Assembly (NCBI GenBank): GCA_006226375.1
Contig: SBHC01000081.1
Span: forward strand, 186,001-250,000
Source: Deltaproteobacteria bacterium
GTDB taxonomy: Bacteria > Myxococcota_C > UBA6777
DNA: 64,000 nt
Direction: 5' to 3'
The position numbers and the translations under genes were made by a program. This document shows positions 51,021-59,848 of this stretch, one piece after another (the first letter of the stretch is position 1; every line of letters starts with the position of its first letter). The notes under the pieces are model-generated. The model ran no database searches. It saw only the letters and a program-made list of their open reading frames with translations, and was not told where the DNA came from.

Positions 51021-53810
51021 CTAGTCGTCCAATCCACCTTTTTGGGTAATCAGTTTCTTCAATCGTGACACTTCTTTGCGAGCAGCAGCTTTCTGGCCTC
51101 CGGGAACAATGTCAGCCAGACGCTCAGCACTCTTCAGCGCTCGGGTCAAGTCGATCGTGTTCTTACGACGGTAGTACAGCTGCTCGTAGATGGTCGCCAT
51201 CGAACGATACAGTGCAATCCGGTTCTGCGTCCGGTCTGCTGGGCTGAATCGATTGATCCGCTGTTCGGTGTACTTCAGGAAGCGAACCGCCGAGGTGTAC
51301 TTCTTGCAGCGACCAAACTCAATTCCCAGTTGCAGCGTGCGGTAGGGATTGAAGCGGTTGCGAGCCTTGCTACCCAGCTTGTTAAGCAAACTGTAACCGT
51401 TGGCACGCATCTTTTGCTGGCAGTAGAAACGAGCCAGGAACAGCTGCGCAGAGAAGTGCTGCTTGTTGTTCGGACGCACCTTCTTCAGGCAGCGAACTTC
51501 TTCTTCTTCCAAGGGAATCTTGTTGATGATCTTCTTCTTGATGCGACCCAGGCTGCATCGACGACCAGGACCACCAAAGGACACGATCATCGGGCCACCG
51601 CCCTTGGACACTTCAAAGACCTTCTGGGTTTTTCCGCCGCTACGCACAGCCCACACACGTTGGAAGGTTCCCGTGGGAAGCGAGACACGAATCCGACCCG
51701 ACTTTCCGACCTTGGCGAGGGGCTCGTTGCAGTCGCCCTTAAGCACAAAGCGAGTGCCTTTGGACGCTTTCAACACAACCACACGACGACGGCCGCGCTT
51801 TCGTCGCAGACAGCGAGGCTTCAAGACCACCTTGTCGCCAGGATCAAACTCTGTAAAGTTGCCAGTAACTTCGTAAGCATAACGTCCCGATTCAATCCGG
51901 ATGCGCTGACGAACACGGCTCGGACGGAACAGCTTGCGATTGGGCGAGCGAAACTCAATGTTTGCTCGACGCATAGGCCGACCGTTGTACTCGTAAGTCA
52001 GGGGTTTGTCGGGTCCAGAGATGGTTCCAGCTTTCTTCCGGTTGACGTAAACCACAACGCCGGGAGTGTTGGACTTCAGCGTAAACTGCAGAGGCTTCCT
52101 TTTGTCGAAGGAGACCTGTACTTGGTAGTCAGCTCGGCCGTACTCCAGCGAGACACGAACGGTCTTTTGCTTCTGCATGTAAGCAAAGCGGTTCTTTGCG
52201 CGGAAACGAAGAACCAGCGTGCGTGGACTCTTGCGTCGATCTTTGTGGGTGTACACAAGGCTTCCACCTGCGTCTGGAATCAGGCCCAAACGACGACGTC
52301 CACGATACACCCAAATACCCGCCGCATTGGAGGTGATGGTGATCTTGTACTTCCCGTCAAACTTCGTAGGAGTCGGACCAGGAGGAGGTGGGGGAGGTGT
52401 GTTTCCACCACCGGGAAGGGAAGGAGTGTCGCCACCACCACCTGGCAAGGCAGGAGTGTCGCCGCCACCCGAGGGCATCGCCGGAGCTTTCGCGACCTTC
52501 GGTTTGGGTGCTCGGAACTTGGCTTCGACTTTGTACGAATACTCATCTTTGCGGAACCGAACACTCTTACGAATGCGGCGTGGACGAACCTTCCGGTCGG
52601 ACGGACGAAGTGTGAGTCGAACACTGCGTCGGCACTTGGTGTATTCCAAAACGTAAGGTGTAGCGGGGTCTGTAATCTCGCCCTGCATCTTGCGCCCGAG
52701 GTAGACCTTGATGCCTGCAACATTGGAGGTTACTTCAATGCGTTTCGCTGGTTTTTTCTCAAAGTTCGCGCTGACTTCGTACTGTTGACGCCCGGTATCC
52801 AACACAACTTCTTGCTTGATACGAGTCTCTTTGTACTCACAGCGGTTCTTGCGACCCAACAACCGGAACTCGATCTTCAGCGGTCGAGGCTGACTGCGGC
52901 GATCTTTGTGGCTGTAAACCAAAGCCCCGCCTGCGTCGCGAATCTTGCCGAGGTAACGTCGACGGCAACCACGGCAATACACTCGCGCGTTCGCGGTGTT
53001 GCTCTTGATAGAGATTTCATACTTGCCTGAAGGAGGAGTAGCAGGCGCGGGAGGAGGCGTAGGAGGTGTGGTGTCTCGCACAGGGCTAGGCTGTGGATTG
53101 TCTGGCTTCTTCGGGGCTTGTGCCAGGCCACCACCGGTCCCGGTGTTGGTCTGGGCGCTTTTGGCAGAACCCTGGTTTCCAGAGTTGTCGCCGCCACCAG
53201 AGTTGTCATCGCCACCGGCTTTGTCCCCACCAGCCTTATCGCCGCCAGCCTTGTCACCACCGGCCTTGTCACCACCTGCTTTGTCACCACCTGCTTTGTC
53301 GCCGCCAGCCTTGTCACCGCCAGCCTTGTCACCGCCGGCCTTGTCACCACCTGCGTTGTCGCCGCCCGCTTGTGCAACTTTGTCACCACCACCAGCGGCA
53401 GCATCCATCGTGGCAGGCTGCAAGAAGGCGTTGACCTTAATCTCTTGAGGAATCCAGCCGCGCTGCGTTTTGCGCATTTTCAAAGGCTTTTTAAAGACAA
53501 AGAAGTTGTCTTTGCCCACGCCCACCACTTTGATCCGGACGGAGGTTCCGACTTTGCCTTTGTGGGTTCCCACAAATGTCCCGTACTTGTCCGTTTTTCC
53601 GATCTCTTTGGTGTTGATTTGGACGCTGACATTGGGGATGCCGGCTTGGTCACTTGTCAACACAATGACTTTGATCGGAAAGACACCGACAGAGGGGCGG
53701 GATGGTTTACAGGCAGACAGCGCTGCAAGAATGCAGAGTCCTGTGAGAAGCCCCATAAGGACCTTCATGGAATGACGCCAAACGTTAGGTGACTGCGAGC
53801 CCTTGGGCAT
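51021..53810 (-). CDS. Lipoprotein with AGGDK tandem repeats and four PEGA-like domains
   Basis: A 929-residue protein. ATG 53810 is preceded by AAGGAGAA and leads to a perfect lipobox (LTGLCILAALSACKPS). A Ig-like or regulatory-like domain comes first (SDQAGIPNVSVQINTKEIGK). Residues about 145-205 are nine tandem AGGDK units. Then come four related beta domains of about 85 residues each, opening with SIKSNTANARVYCRGC, EVTSNVAGIKVYLGR, TITSNAAGIWVYRGR and TLKSNTPGVVVYVNR, linked by Pro/Gly spacers. The last 170 residues are helical, TPR-like. The domain repeats resemble PEGA. The length of the Gly-Asp-Lys spacer suggests it crosses a layer of the envelope. Confidence 0.85.
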   Translation of the reverse strand: MPKGSQSPNVWRHSMKVLMGLLTGLCILAALSACKPSRPSVGVFPIKVIVLTSDQAGIPNVSVQINTKEIGKTDKYGTFVGTHKGKVGTSVRIKVVGVGKDNFFVFKKPLKMRKTQRGWIPQEIKVNAFLQPATMDAAAGGGDKVAQAGGDNAGGDKAGGDKAGGDKAGGDKAGGDKAGGDKAGGDKAGGDKAGGDKAGGDDNSGGGDNSGNQGSAKSAQTNTGTGGGLAQAPKKPDNPQPSPVRDTTPPTPPPAPATPPSGKYEISIKSNTANARVYCRGCRRRYLGKIRDAGGALVYSHKDRRSQPRPLKIEFRLLGRKNRCEYKETRIKQEVVLDTGRQQYEVSANFEKKPAKRIEVTSNVAGIKVYLGRKMQGEITDPATPYVLEYTKCRRSVRLTLRPSDRKVRPRRIRKSVRFRKDEYSYKVEAKFRAPKPKVAKAPAMPSGGGDTPALPGGGGDTPSLPGGGNTPPPPPPGPTPTKFDGKYKITITSNAAGIWVYRGRRRLGLIPDAGGSLVYTHKDRRKSPRTLVLRFRAKNRFAYMQKQKTVRVSLEYGRADYQVQVSFDKRKPLQFTLKSNTPGVVVYVNRKKAGTISGPDKPLTYEYNGRPMRRANIEFRSPNRKLFRPSRVRQRIRIESGRYAYEVTGNFTEFDPGDKVVLKPRCLRRKRGRRRVVVLKASKGTRFVLKGDCNEPLAKVGKSGRIRVSLPTGTFQRVWAVRSGGKTQKVFEVSKGGGPMIVSFGGPGRRCSLGRIKKKIINKIPLEEEEVRCLKKVRPNNKQHFSAQLFLARFYCQQKMRANGYSLLNKLGSKARNRFNPYRTLQLGIEFGRCKKYTSAVRFLKYTEQRINRFSPADRTQNRIALYRSMATIYEQLYYRRKNTIDLTRALKSAERLADIVPGGQKAAARKEVSRLKKLITQKGGLDD
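53213..53362. repeat. 15-base tandem repeat encoding AGGDK units
   Basis: Ten 15-base units (nine AGGDK and one AGGDN) inside the lipoprotein gene at 51021-53810. Units differ mostly at third codon positions, so the peptide repeat appears to be under selection. Such arrays readily change length. Confidence 0.8.
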
Positions 53811-53874
53811 GGTCACTTCTCCTTCTTTAATGGCCAGCATATCGAGAACGGTTCGACAGATGAAGAGTATTGGT

Positions 53875-54402
53875 TTATTCGGGGATGGGAGCTTTGCCAC
53901 CGACTCCGGAGGTACGCTTCTCTTCTTTGTCGGGAGTTTTCTTCACAACTTCAGGCAGGGGGCGACTCTTCTCCACCATCTTAATTTCGCCGATGTTGAT
54001 ATCGCGGCCCTGGTAGGTAAACCGGACAGGTCGAGCGTGGAAGCCTTCTTTCTTGACGCTTACCACATATTCGCCTTGCGGTAACGCAACCTTTACGGAG
54101 GCACCTTGTCCGTCTGCAGAGCGTTGGCTCTTGTAGCAGATCTCAAAGAAACCCTCGCGGTTGGTAATCTTGGGACTGGTGGATGGGTTGGTCTCCACAA
54201 TGACATAAGCAAAGCCGTTGTCATTCTCTTTGACCACTCGGCCCTTAATGCAACCCTTCAAACGAGCCACAACTTTCGCAGGCTTGTTGGGAGTGGTCGC
54301 TCCTCCCCCGCTTTTGGTGTTCGCGGTGTTGGGACAATTCCAGCAAAACAATGCGACAACCCAGGTTGCCATCCAAATTCGGAAGATCTTTCGCTTGCTC
54401 AC
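53875..54402 (-). CDS. Lipoprotein with carboxypeptidase-regulatory-like domain
   Basis: A 175-residue protein starting at GTG 54402 after GGGGAG. The signal segment ends in VVALFCWNCPNT, a probable lipobox with unusual -1 Asn. Residues about 50-145 form a carboxypeptidase-regulatory-like beta sandwich (LKGCIKGRVVKENDNGFAYV; GEYVVSVKKEGFHARPVRF). The C-terminus is Lys/Pro-rich. It precedes the AGGDK lipoprotein gene by 64 bases on the same strand. The two are probably co-transcribed and may act in one surface structure. Confidence 0.8.
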   Translation of the reverse strand: MSKRKIFRIWMATWVVALFCWNCPNTANTKSGGGATTPNKPAKVVARLKGCIKGRVVKENDNGFAYVIVETNPSTSPKITNREGFFEICYKSQRSADGQGASVKVALPQGEYVVSVKKEGFHARPVRFTYQGRDINIGEIKMVEKSRPLPEVVKKTPDKEEKRTSGVGGKAPIPE

Positions 54403-54536
54403 AATCGCTCCCCTGATACTTCAGTTGGGTGGCTGCGGCTCAAACGCATCGACAACCACCGTTTCTTTGCTATTTAAAACGAGAATTTGAGATAGCTTCT
54501 ACGGCCCATCCAGAAGAATCCAAGTGCATTCAGCCG

Positions 54537-55001
54537 TTACTCAACGACTGCTTCGTTTGTGGCCTCATTGGACGTCTCTGGGCTGGCTTCCGGCCCAGGT
54601 TCAGAACCACTCTCAGGCCCAGGTTCGGCGCCGGCCTCGGAGCCAGGCTCAGGACCTGCTTCCGGCCCAGGCTCTGGACCAGGCTCAGCGCCTTGGCCTT
54701 CAGGTCCCCCATCAGAAGAGACGGGCTTTTCAATCACAGGCTCTGCGGCGGGTTCAGCTCCACCATCAACAGGTCCAGTGTAAGGTTCCCATCCAGCACC
54801 GTTGGAGAGGCACAAAAACTGGATCCCTTGCTCGGGATCAGGCACGGAGAAGCACTTATACCCATTCAAACAAGAGCCATCTTTGTTACAAGGAAGCGCT
54901 TCCAGGGACGGTTTTTTTTCCACGATGCAGGCGACAAAGGCCCCTGAAGAGAGGCTAAAGCCAACCAAAAGCATTAAGAAAAATCGGAGTTTACTTAGCA
55001 C
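54537..55001 (-). CDS. Small lipoprotein with Cys-rich head and acidic EPGPE repeats
   Basis: A 154-residue protein. The signal peptide ends in LSSGAFVACIVEKK, a good lipobox. The head has four cysteines (LPCNKDGSCLNGYKCFSVPD; FLCLSNGAGW) likely in two disulfides, a pattern common in myxobacterial lipoproteins. The C-terminal half is low-complexity Glu-Pro-Gly-Ala (GPEPGPEAGPEPGSEAGAEP), probably an extended spacer. No function is assignable. The 134 bases between it and the next gene hold nothing that I recognise. Confidence 0.75.
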   Translation of the reverse strand: MLSKLRFFLMLLVGFSLSSGAFVACIVEKKPSLEALPCNKDGSCLNGYKCFSVPDPEQGIQFLCLSNGAGWEPYTGPVDGGAEPAAEPVIEKPVSSDGGPEGQGAEPGPEPGPEAGPEPGSEAGAEPGPESGSEPGPEASPETSNEATNEAVVE

Positions 55002-55167
55002 ACGACCACCCGGTTTGTCCTAAACGCAAAGGGTCCCTGCTTCGTGTCTCCACGGAAACAGGCACCATCCATTCCGAATCTACAACCCGGATTTTGTACC
55101 ATGCTGCCCATCAAAACGCAACACACTGGTATCCCCTGTCTTCAAGGCCGCAACCACGCCCCGAACC

Positions 55168-57201
55168 TCACGATGCAGAAGGGTCCTCTTCCAACAACAA
55201 CAGCAAGTCCTCTTGGAGGGATTCCCAACTTGCATAGTCCTGCTCCACCTTCCCTTTGAGAGCCTGGTACGTCTGTGTGACCTCCGACGCCTTCTCAAAA
55301 TCATCGTAGAAGGATGGGTCAGCCATTTGCTCCTCGTACGAAGCGACTTGTTCTTCCTGCTCTTCTAACGCAGCTTCCAGCGAACCGATCTGTTTTTCCA
55401 GATATCGCTTTCGTTTGGTGAACTCTCGCTGGAGCTGTTGTTGCTCTGCGTAGCTGCGGCGACGAGCTTCTCGTTCATTGTCGGCTGGGGTCGCCTCCTT
55501 CGTTGAGGCGTTTGTGGGCATGGGAAGTTGGTCAATGGCTTCGTCGGTTTCGTGGACGGTTGTCCATCGAACACCATCCGCCTCCCCCACCGTCTCTCCC
55601 AACTTTATCTTCTCGTAGATGTAATCCTGGTAGGTTCCAGAGAATCGACGAGCCACACCATCCTGTACTTCAACCACAGAGGTCGCAAGCTGCTCAATGA
55701 AATGCCGGTCGTGCGAGACAAACACAATGGTCCCCGCAAACGACTGCAAGGCATTCAGCAGCACCTTTTGGGCCACGATGTCCAAGTGGTTGGTCGGTTC
55801 GTCAAGGAGCAACAGGTTGTAGGGTTGAAGCAGCATCCGAGCCAGGGCAAGGCGGCTGCGCTCGCCACCCGAGAGAACTGCGACCTTTTTGTACACGTCA
55901 TCGCCTCGGAACAGAAAGCAGCCCAGCAAGCTGCGCAGACGTGGCACCATATCGATAGGACAGACACTCTCGATGCTCTGCAGCACTGTATGACTTGGGT
56001 CGAGGACGCTGCGTTGGTCCTGAGCAAAGAAGCCCAAATCGACCTTGTATCCGAGAGTTCTTTCGCCTTGAAACTCCTCCTGTTCGGCCATGATTCGCAT
56101 CAAGGTCGACTTCCCTGCTCCGTTCACACCGACCAGAGCAATGCGCTCGCCACGCTCCAACGAGAAATCCACGCCTCGAAGCACATGGTTGTCTCCGTAC
56201 GACTTGTGGATCTCGTTGAGCTCCATCACAAGCTTCCCAGAGCGCGGCGGGTCAGGGAAGGAAAACCTCACCTCAGGTGGTGGCGGAGGAATCACAATCC
56301 GCTCAATCTTCTCCAACTGCTTCACACGACTTTGCACCTGTGTTGCTTTCGTCGCTTTGTAGCGGAAACGCTCGATGAATCGTTCAATTTTCTCAATCTC
56401 TTCGTCTTGCCGTCGCTTTTGCTCCAGCAAGACCTCGTACCGGCGGTCACGCTCCTTTTCGTAAAACGAGAAGTTGCCGTGGTAATCGGTGAGCTTCCCA
56501 CCAAACAATTCGGTGCAACGCTTGACCACTTCATCAAGAAAGAAGCGATCGTGAGAGACAAGAACAATCGCCGAAGGGTAGTCGCTGAGGTACTCCTTCA
56601 TCCAATCGCGGGCTTCGAGATCCAAGTGGTTGGTCGGTTCGTCAAGAAGCAAAAGCGAAGGACGTCGCAGGAGAAGCTTGGCCAGCGCAATCCGCATCTG
56701 CCAACCACCTGAGAACTTTTCGCAAGCCTTTTCATGGTCTTGTTGGGAGAACCCAAGACCGCCAAGCACACGACTGATCTCAGCGTCGATTCGGAAGCCA
56801 TCGCGAGCGCGGAAGTTCTCTTGGAGAGAGCCGTATCGTTTGAGCAAGTTCTCGTAGTCAGGGTCAGACTCGTCCACCGAAGCCAGCCGTTCTTCGAGCG
56901 CGCGGAGTTCCTTTTCGGTGTTAAGGATCTCAGCAAAGACCGATCGAACTTCGTCCATTAAGGAGCGACCCTCAAAGGTGATCCCGTCCTGAGGCAAGTA
57001 GCCAAACGTCGAACCCTTGGGTGCAGATACGTTTCCAGCGTCTGGCGTCAACTGGCCAGCGATTATTTTCATCAGGGTCGACTTGCCCACACCGTTGCCG
57101 CCAATCAGGGCAACACGGTCGGCTTCACGAACCTGCCAAGCCACATCATCAAGAAGATAGCGCCCGCCAAATTGCAGCGAGACATCTTGTAGGACAAACA
57201 T
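55168..57201 (-). CDS. ABC-F family ATPase (ribosome-associated translation factor type)
   Basis: A 677-residue soluble protein with two ABC domains and no membrane segments. ATG 57201 has GGGGAG upstream. First domain: Walker A GGNGVGKST near residue 34-42 and signature KFSGGWQMR, with Walker B LLLLDEPTNHLD. The interdomain linker (RYEVLLEQKRRQDEEIEKIE) is the P-site tRNA interaction motif of ABC-F proteins. Second domain: Walker A GVNGAGKST, signature LSGGERSRLALAR and LLLLDEPTNHLD. The C-terminal 100 residues are a coiled coil (QLQREFTKRKRYLEKQIGSL), as in Uup/YheS. ABC-F proteins act on the ribosome during stalling or antibiotic exposure. The specific subfamily cannot be fixed by eye. Confidence 0.93.
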   Translation of the reverse strand: MFVLQDVSLQFGGRYLLDDVAWQVREADRVALIGGNGVGKSTLMKIIAGQLTPDAGNVSAPKGSTFGYLPQDGITFEGRSLMDEVRSVFAEILNTEKELRALEERLASVDESDPDYENLLKRYGSLQENFRARDGFRIDAEISRVLGGLGFSQQDHEKACEKFSGGWQMRIALAKLLLRRPSLLLLDEPTNHLDLEARDWMKEYLSDYPSAIVLVSHDRFFLDEVVKRCTELFGGKLTDYHGNFSFYEKERDRRYEVLLEQKRRQDEEIEKIERFIERFRYKATKATQVQSRVKQLEKIERIVIPPPPPEVRFSFPDPPRSGKLVMELNEIHKSYGDNHVLRGVDFSLERGERIALVGVNGAGKSTLMRIMAEQEEFQGERTLGYKVDLGFFAQDQRSVLDPSHTVLQSIESVCPIDMVPRLRSLLGCFLFRGDDVYKKVAVLSGGERSRLALARMLLQPYNLLLLDEPTNHLDIVAQKVLLNALQSFAGTIVFVSHDRHFIEQLATSVVEVQDGVARRFSGTYQDYIYEKIKLGETVGEADGVRWTTVHETDEAIDQLPMPTNASTKEATPADNEREARRRSYAEQQQLQREFTKRKRYLEKQIGSLEAALEEQEEQVASYEEQMADPSFYDDFEKASEVTQTYQALKGKVEQDYASWESLQEDLLLLLEEDPSAS

Positions 57202-57283
57202 CAAAGACTCCCCGAGTCATTGGAAATGAAACCGTTGAATGGATGGTAGGGATGAGACAAGCTGCGAGAACGAAGAGGCTTGA

Positions 57284-57310
57284 GGGACAAGGCAAAACAA
57301 ACCTTGCCCC
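57284..57310 (-). terminator. Hairpin downstream of the PP2C gene
   Basis: On the minus strand GGGGCAAGG, 9-base loop, CCTTGTCCC: nine pairs including one G-U. No strong U-tract follows, so it is an uncertain terminator. Confidence 0.4.
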
Positions 57311-57326
57311 TTGAGGAGGGTCAAGA

Positions 57327-58697
57327 TCAGGTCTGGTCTGGCGCTGGCTCCGTTTCCTCAAGTAACGACACCAACTTACTACGAGAACCGCGAAGTCTTG
57401 GAGCGATTCCTTTCATCAATCCCCACAGCAACTTCACAGCAAGACCTTGGTTGCGTCGAAGGAGCGCAAGCAAACTCTTGCGTTGCATGGTGAGGAGTTG
57501 GGTGTCGTTGTCTTCCGCGATCGCTGTGATATCCCGAGCGACACGTTCTACGACGGCGAGTTCACCAAAATGTTCGCCATCGTTGAAGGTGTCGATCCGA
57601 CGCCCTCGCTGGAAGATGCCTACCTTTCCGTAAAGAAGAACATACAACAGATCTCCTTTGCTGCCTTCTTTGAAGATAATCTCCGAAGCCTGGTAGGTTT
57701 TGAGGTAGGTGATGCTCATCACATGAACCAGTTCGTCATAGGTCATGTGCTCAAACAGAGGAATATCCTGGAGAACATCCATCCGCAACGTAATCTCGGT
57801 ACGGGGAGGGTCGTCCACTGGAGTGGGCGGAGGCCCAGGAGTTTGGAAGGTTTCGGGTTGTGTGGCCCGCGTAGCGTCGGCTTCCGGTATTTCGGCGCCT
57901 TCTTCCAACACAGTCACCACCACAGCCGTGATGTTGTCTCGCCCACCGCGATGATTGGCGATATCAATCAGCCGCATCGGGATGGACGCGATGTTGCGAT
58001 CGGCAAGATGCGTCCCAAGCTCTTCATCATCGATGTAACCGTGGAGTCCGTCACTGCAGATCAAGAATCGGTCTTCGGGTTGCAGATCCACGACCATGAT
58101 GTCGGGCTCTACGGACTCCGAGGCTCCAACAGCGCGGGTGATCACATTCTTGTAAGGAGACCGCTCGGCTTCCTCTTCTGTGATCAGACCCAGGCGAAGT
58201 TGCTCCCGGACCAACGAGTGGTCTTCGGTGAGCTGCATGATTTGACCGTCACGCAGCAAGAACACCCGGCTGTCACCAACATGAGCGATCACGCCTTTGT
58301 TTCCAACGGTAAGAAGAGCCGAAAGAGTGGTCCCCATCCCACGCGAAGACGCTTTGCTCTGCGAGAGTTGGTAGACAGAGCGGGCCGAGTGTTGGACCGC
58401 CTTCTCCATCAAGGACACAATCTTCTTGCGATGTTTCTCTGGGTTTTCTTCGACCAGAAGTCGGAACTCTTGGATCCGTCCTTGGACGGCTTCCACGAGA
58501 GATTCAAGGGCCGTCTGAGAGGCGACTTCACCAGCAGCATGCCCGCCCATTCCATCGGCCACACCGTACAAGCCGAGTTCATCGGAAGCGACAAAATTAT
58601 CTTCATTATGACTGCGTTGTCGTCCCACATCGGTATGGGCCCACGCCTGAACTTGCAGCACTGGTGTTTCTCCTGCTTCTGATTGAGGACGAACCAT
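57327..58697 (-). CDS. PP2C-type serine/threonine phosphatase fused to a cyclic-nucleotide-binding domain
   Basis: A 456-residue cytoplasmic protein. Residues about 16-260 are a PP2C (PPM) domain with metal-binding Asp33 in HNEDNF, Asp48 in VADGMGGH, GDSRVFLL and RDNITAVVV. Residues about 300-435 are a cyclic-nucleotide-binding domain (PLFEHMTYDELVHVMS; FNDGEHFGELAVVERVARDI). The latter includes the GELA phosphate-binding motif and Arg (VERVARD), so nucleotide binding is possible. It dephosphorylates Ser/Thr phosphoproteins and is a natural partner for the kinases at 18335 and 62073. ATG 58697 lies within four bases of the predicted transcript start and has no ribosome binding site. Confidence 0.92.
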   Translation of the reverse strand: MVRPQSEAGETPVLQVQAWAHTDVGRQRSHNEDNFVASDELGLYGVADGMGGHAAGEVASQTALESLVEAVQGRIQEFRLLVEENPEKHRKKIVSLMEKAVQHSARSVYQLSQSKASSRGMGTTLSALLTVGNKGVIAHVGDSRVFLLRDGQIMQLTEDHSLVREQLRLGLITEEEAERSPYKNVITRAVGASESVEPDIMVVDLQPEDRFLICSDGLHGYIDDEELGTHLADRNIASIPMRLIDIANHRGGRDNITAVVVTVLEEGAEIPEADATRATQPETFQTPGPPPTPVDDPPRTEITLRMDVLQDIPLFEHMTYDELVHVMSITYLKTYQASEIIFKEGSKGDLLYVLLYGKVGIFQRGRRIDTFNDGEHFGELAVVERVARDITAIAEDNDTQLLTMQRKSLLALLRRNQGLAVKLLWGLMKGIAPRLRGSRSKLVSLLEETEPAPDQT

Positions 58698-58707
58698 TTA
58701 GGGAGCC

Positions 58708-58736
58708 AGTATCTTGTACTCACAATGTCTTGTCAA
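58708..58736 (-). promoter_or_regulatory. Promoter of the PP2C gene
   Basis: On the minus strand TTGACA (58736-58731, perfect), 17-base spacer, GATACT (58713-58708, 4/6). The predicted start is about 58701, giving a nearly leaderless mRNA. Its -35 overlaps the opposite promoter. Confidence 0.55.
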
Positions 58737-58758
58737 TATATTCCTCCTACGTTATACC
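58730..58758 (+). promoter_or_regulatory. Promoter of the alpha/beta hydrolase gene
   Basis: TTGTCA (58730-58735, 5/6), 17-base spacer, TATACC (58753-58758, 4/6). The predicted start is about 58765, with a 126-base leader. Confidence 0.5.
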
Positions 58759-58890
58759 CTAAGTTTTGTAAACGGCTCTCAGCCGCACAATCCGTACCTA
58801 CGAGGAAGGTTCGTTCCCCCGGAGAAGCCCGCCTCTGTATCAGGATATGATTCTCTCTTACAACACATTGGGAACAAGCGAGTGTGCTCT

Positions 58891-59829
58891 ATGGAAGTGA
58901 AGGAAGGTTGGATCTCGACCCCCGAACAAACCCGTCTGTATTACTATGAAGTGGGTGAAGGAGATGTACCTGTTGTGTTTTGCAACGGGATTGGAGTCTC
59001 CACCGCGAGCTTTTGGCCCCGGGTGATTCAACCTCTCTCCCACGACCATCGGATCATCCATTGGGACTACAGAGGCCACGGATACTCCGACCCACCCGTC
59101 GATCCCAAAGGAATGACCATCCGCTCCTGTGCTGATGATCTGAAGCTGCTGCTTGAGACTCTCCAGCTCGATCAAGTGGTCCTGGTGGGACACTCCATGG
59201 GAGTCCAGGTGATTCTGGAGTTCTACAAACACTACCGAGAGCACGTTGTGGGGTTGGTCCCGTCGCTGGGAACGTATGGCTCTCCCTTCAACAACTTTCT
59301 GAACTCGCACCACTCAGCCACAGGGTTCAAGTTGATCTTTGAGTGGGTCAAGCGCAAACCCGATCACATCCGGAAAATTTGGTCTCTTGCCCTGCAGGAT
59401 ATCATCGCCGTTCCCTTCACATTGTGGAGCAGCCGATTGACCAAGAACTCGGGTATGATGATCCATCCCGATTTTTGCCCCCCAGAAGAGCTGTCGATCT
59501 ACCTGTCGCACATGCGACGCATGGACCCCATCCAATTCTTCTACCTGGCCAACTCCATGCAAGACCACTCCGCCGAAGATGTCCTGGAAGAGATCGATGT
59601 CCCCACGCTTATTTTCTCTGGGGAGTTTGATATCTTTACCCCCAAGCGCGCTTCACGTGAGATGCACCATCGCATTTCCAACTCCACATTGGTGATGGTC
59701 AACGACGGTTCACATGCAGCCCAAGCTGAGCGTCCGGACGTGTTTTGGAAACACATCGACGACTTCCTGCACTTCCACTTTCTGGAGCAGCGCGAAGAGC
59801 CACACAAGCTAACCTCTCAGGTAGCCTAA
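58891..59829 (+). CDS. Alpha/beta hydrolase
   Basis: A 312-residue enzyme. ATG 58891 matches the family start; upstream codons from 58714 span the promoter and are not coding. The fold is seen in RLYYYEVGEGDVPVVFCNG, the oxyanion-forming GIGV, WDYRGHGYSDPP and the nucleophile elbow GHSMGVQ. The probable catalytic triad is Ser102, Asp247 (GEFDIFTP) and His275 (NDGSHAAQAE). A helical cap lies at about 130-215. Substrate cannot be predicted; esterases, lactonases and haloperoxidase-like enzymes share this layout. It has no signal peptide and so is cytoplasmic. It diverges from the PP2C gene and converges with gshA. Confidence 0.9.
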   Translation: MEVKEGWISTPEQTRLYYYEVGEGDVPVVFCNGIGVSTASFWPRVIQPLSHDHRIIHWDYRGHGYSDPPVDPKGMTIRSCADDLKLLLETLQLDQVVLVGHSMGVQVILEFYKHYREHVVGLVPSLGTYGSPFNNFLNSHHSATGFKLIFEWVKRKPDHIRKIWSLALQDIIAVPFTLWSSRLTKNSGMMIHPDFCPPEELSIYLSHMRRMDPIQFFYLANSMQDHSAEDVLEEIDVPTLIFSGEFDIFTPKRASREMHHRISNSTLVMVNDGSHAAQAERPDVFWKHIDDFLHFHFLEQREEPHKLTSQVA

Positions 59830-59848
59830 CCTTCCACCAAGCCAGTCC

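Noticed and set aside
53213-53362. CRISPR-like array
   Set aside because: The 15-base units are contiguous, in frame and vary at third codon positions, with no spacers. It is a coding tandem repeat.
57447-58682. 411-codon plus-strand open frame opposite the PP2C gene
   Set aside because: The minus strand encodes clear PP2C and cyclic-nucleotide-binding domains. The plus frame is a shadow.
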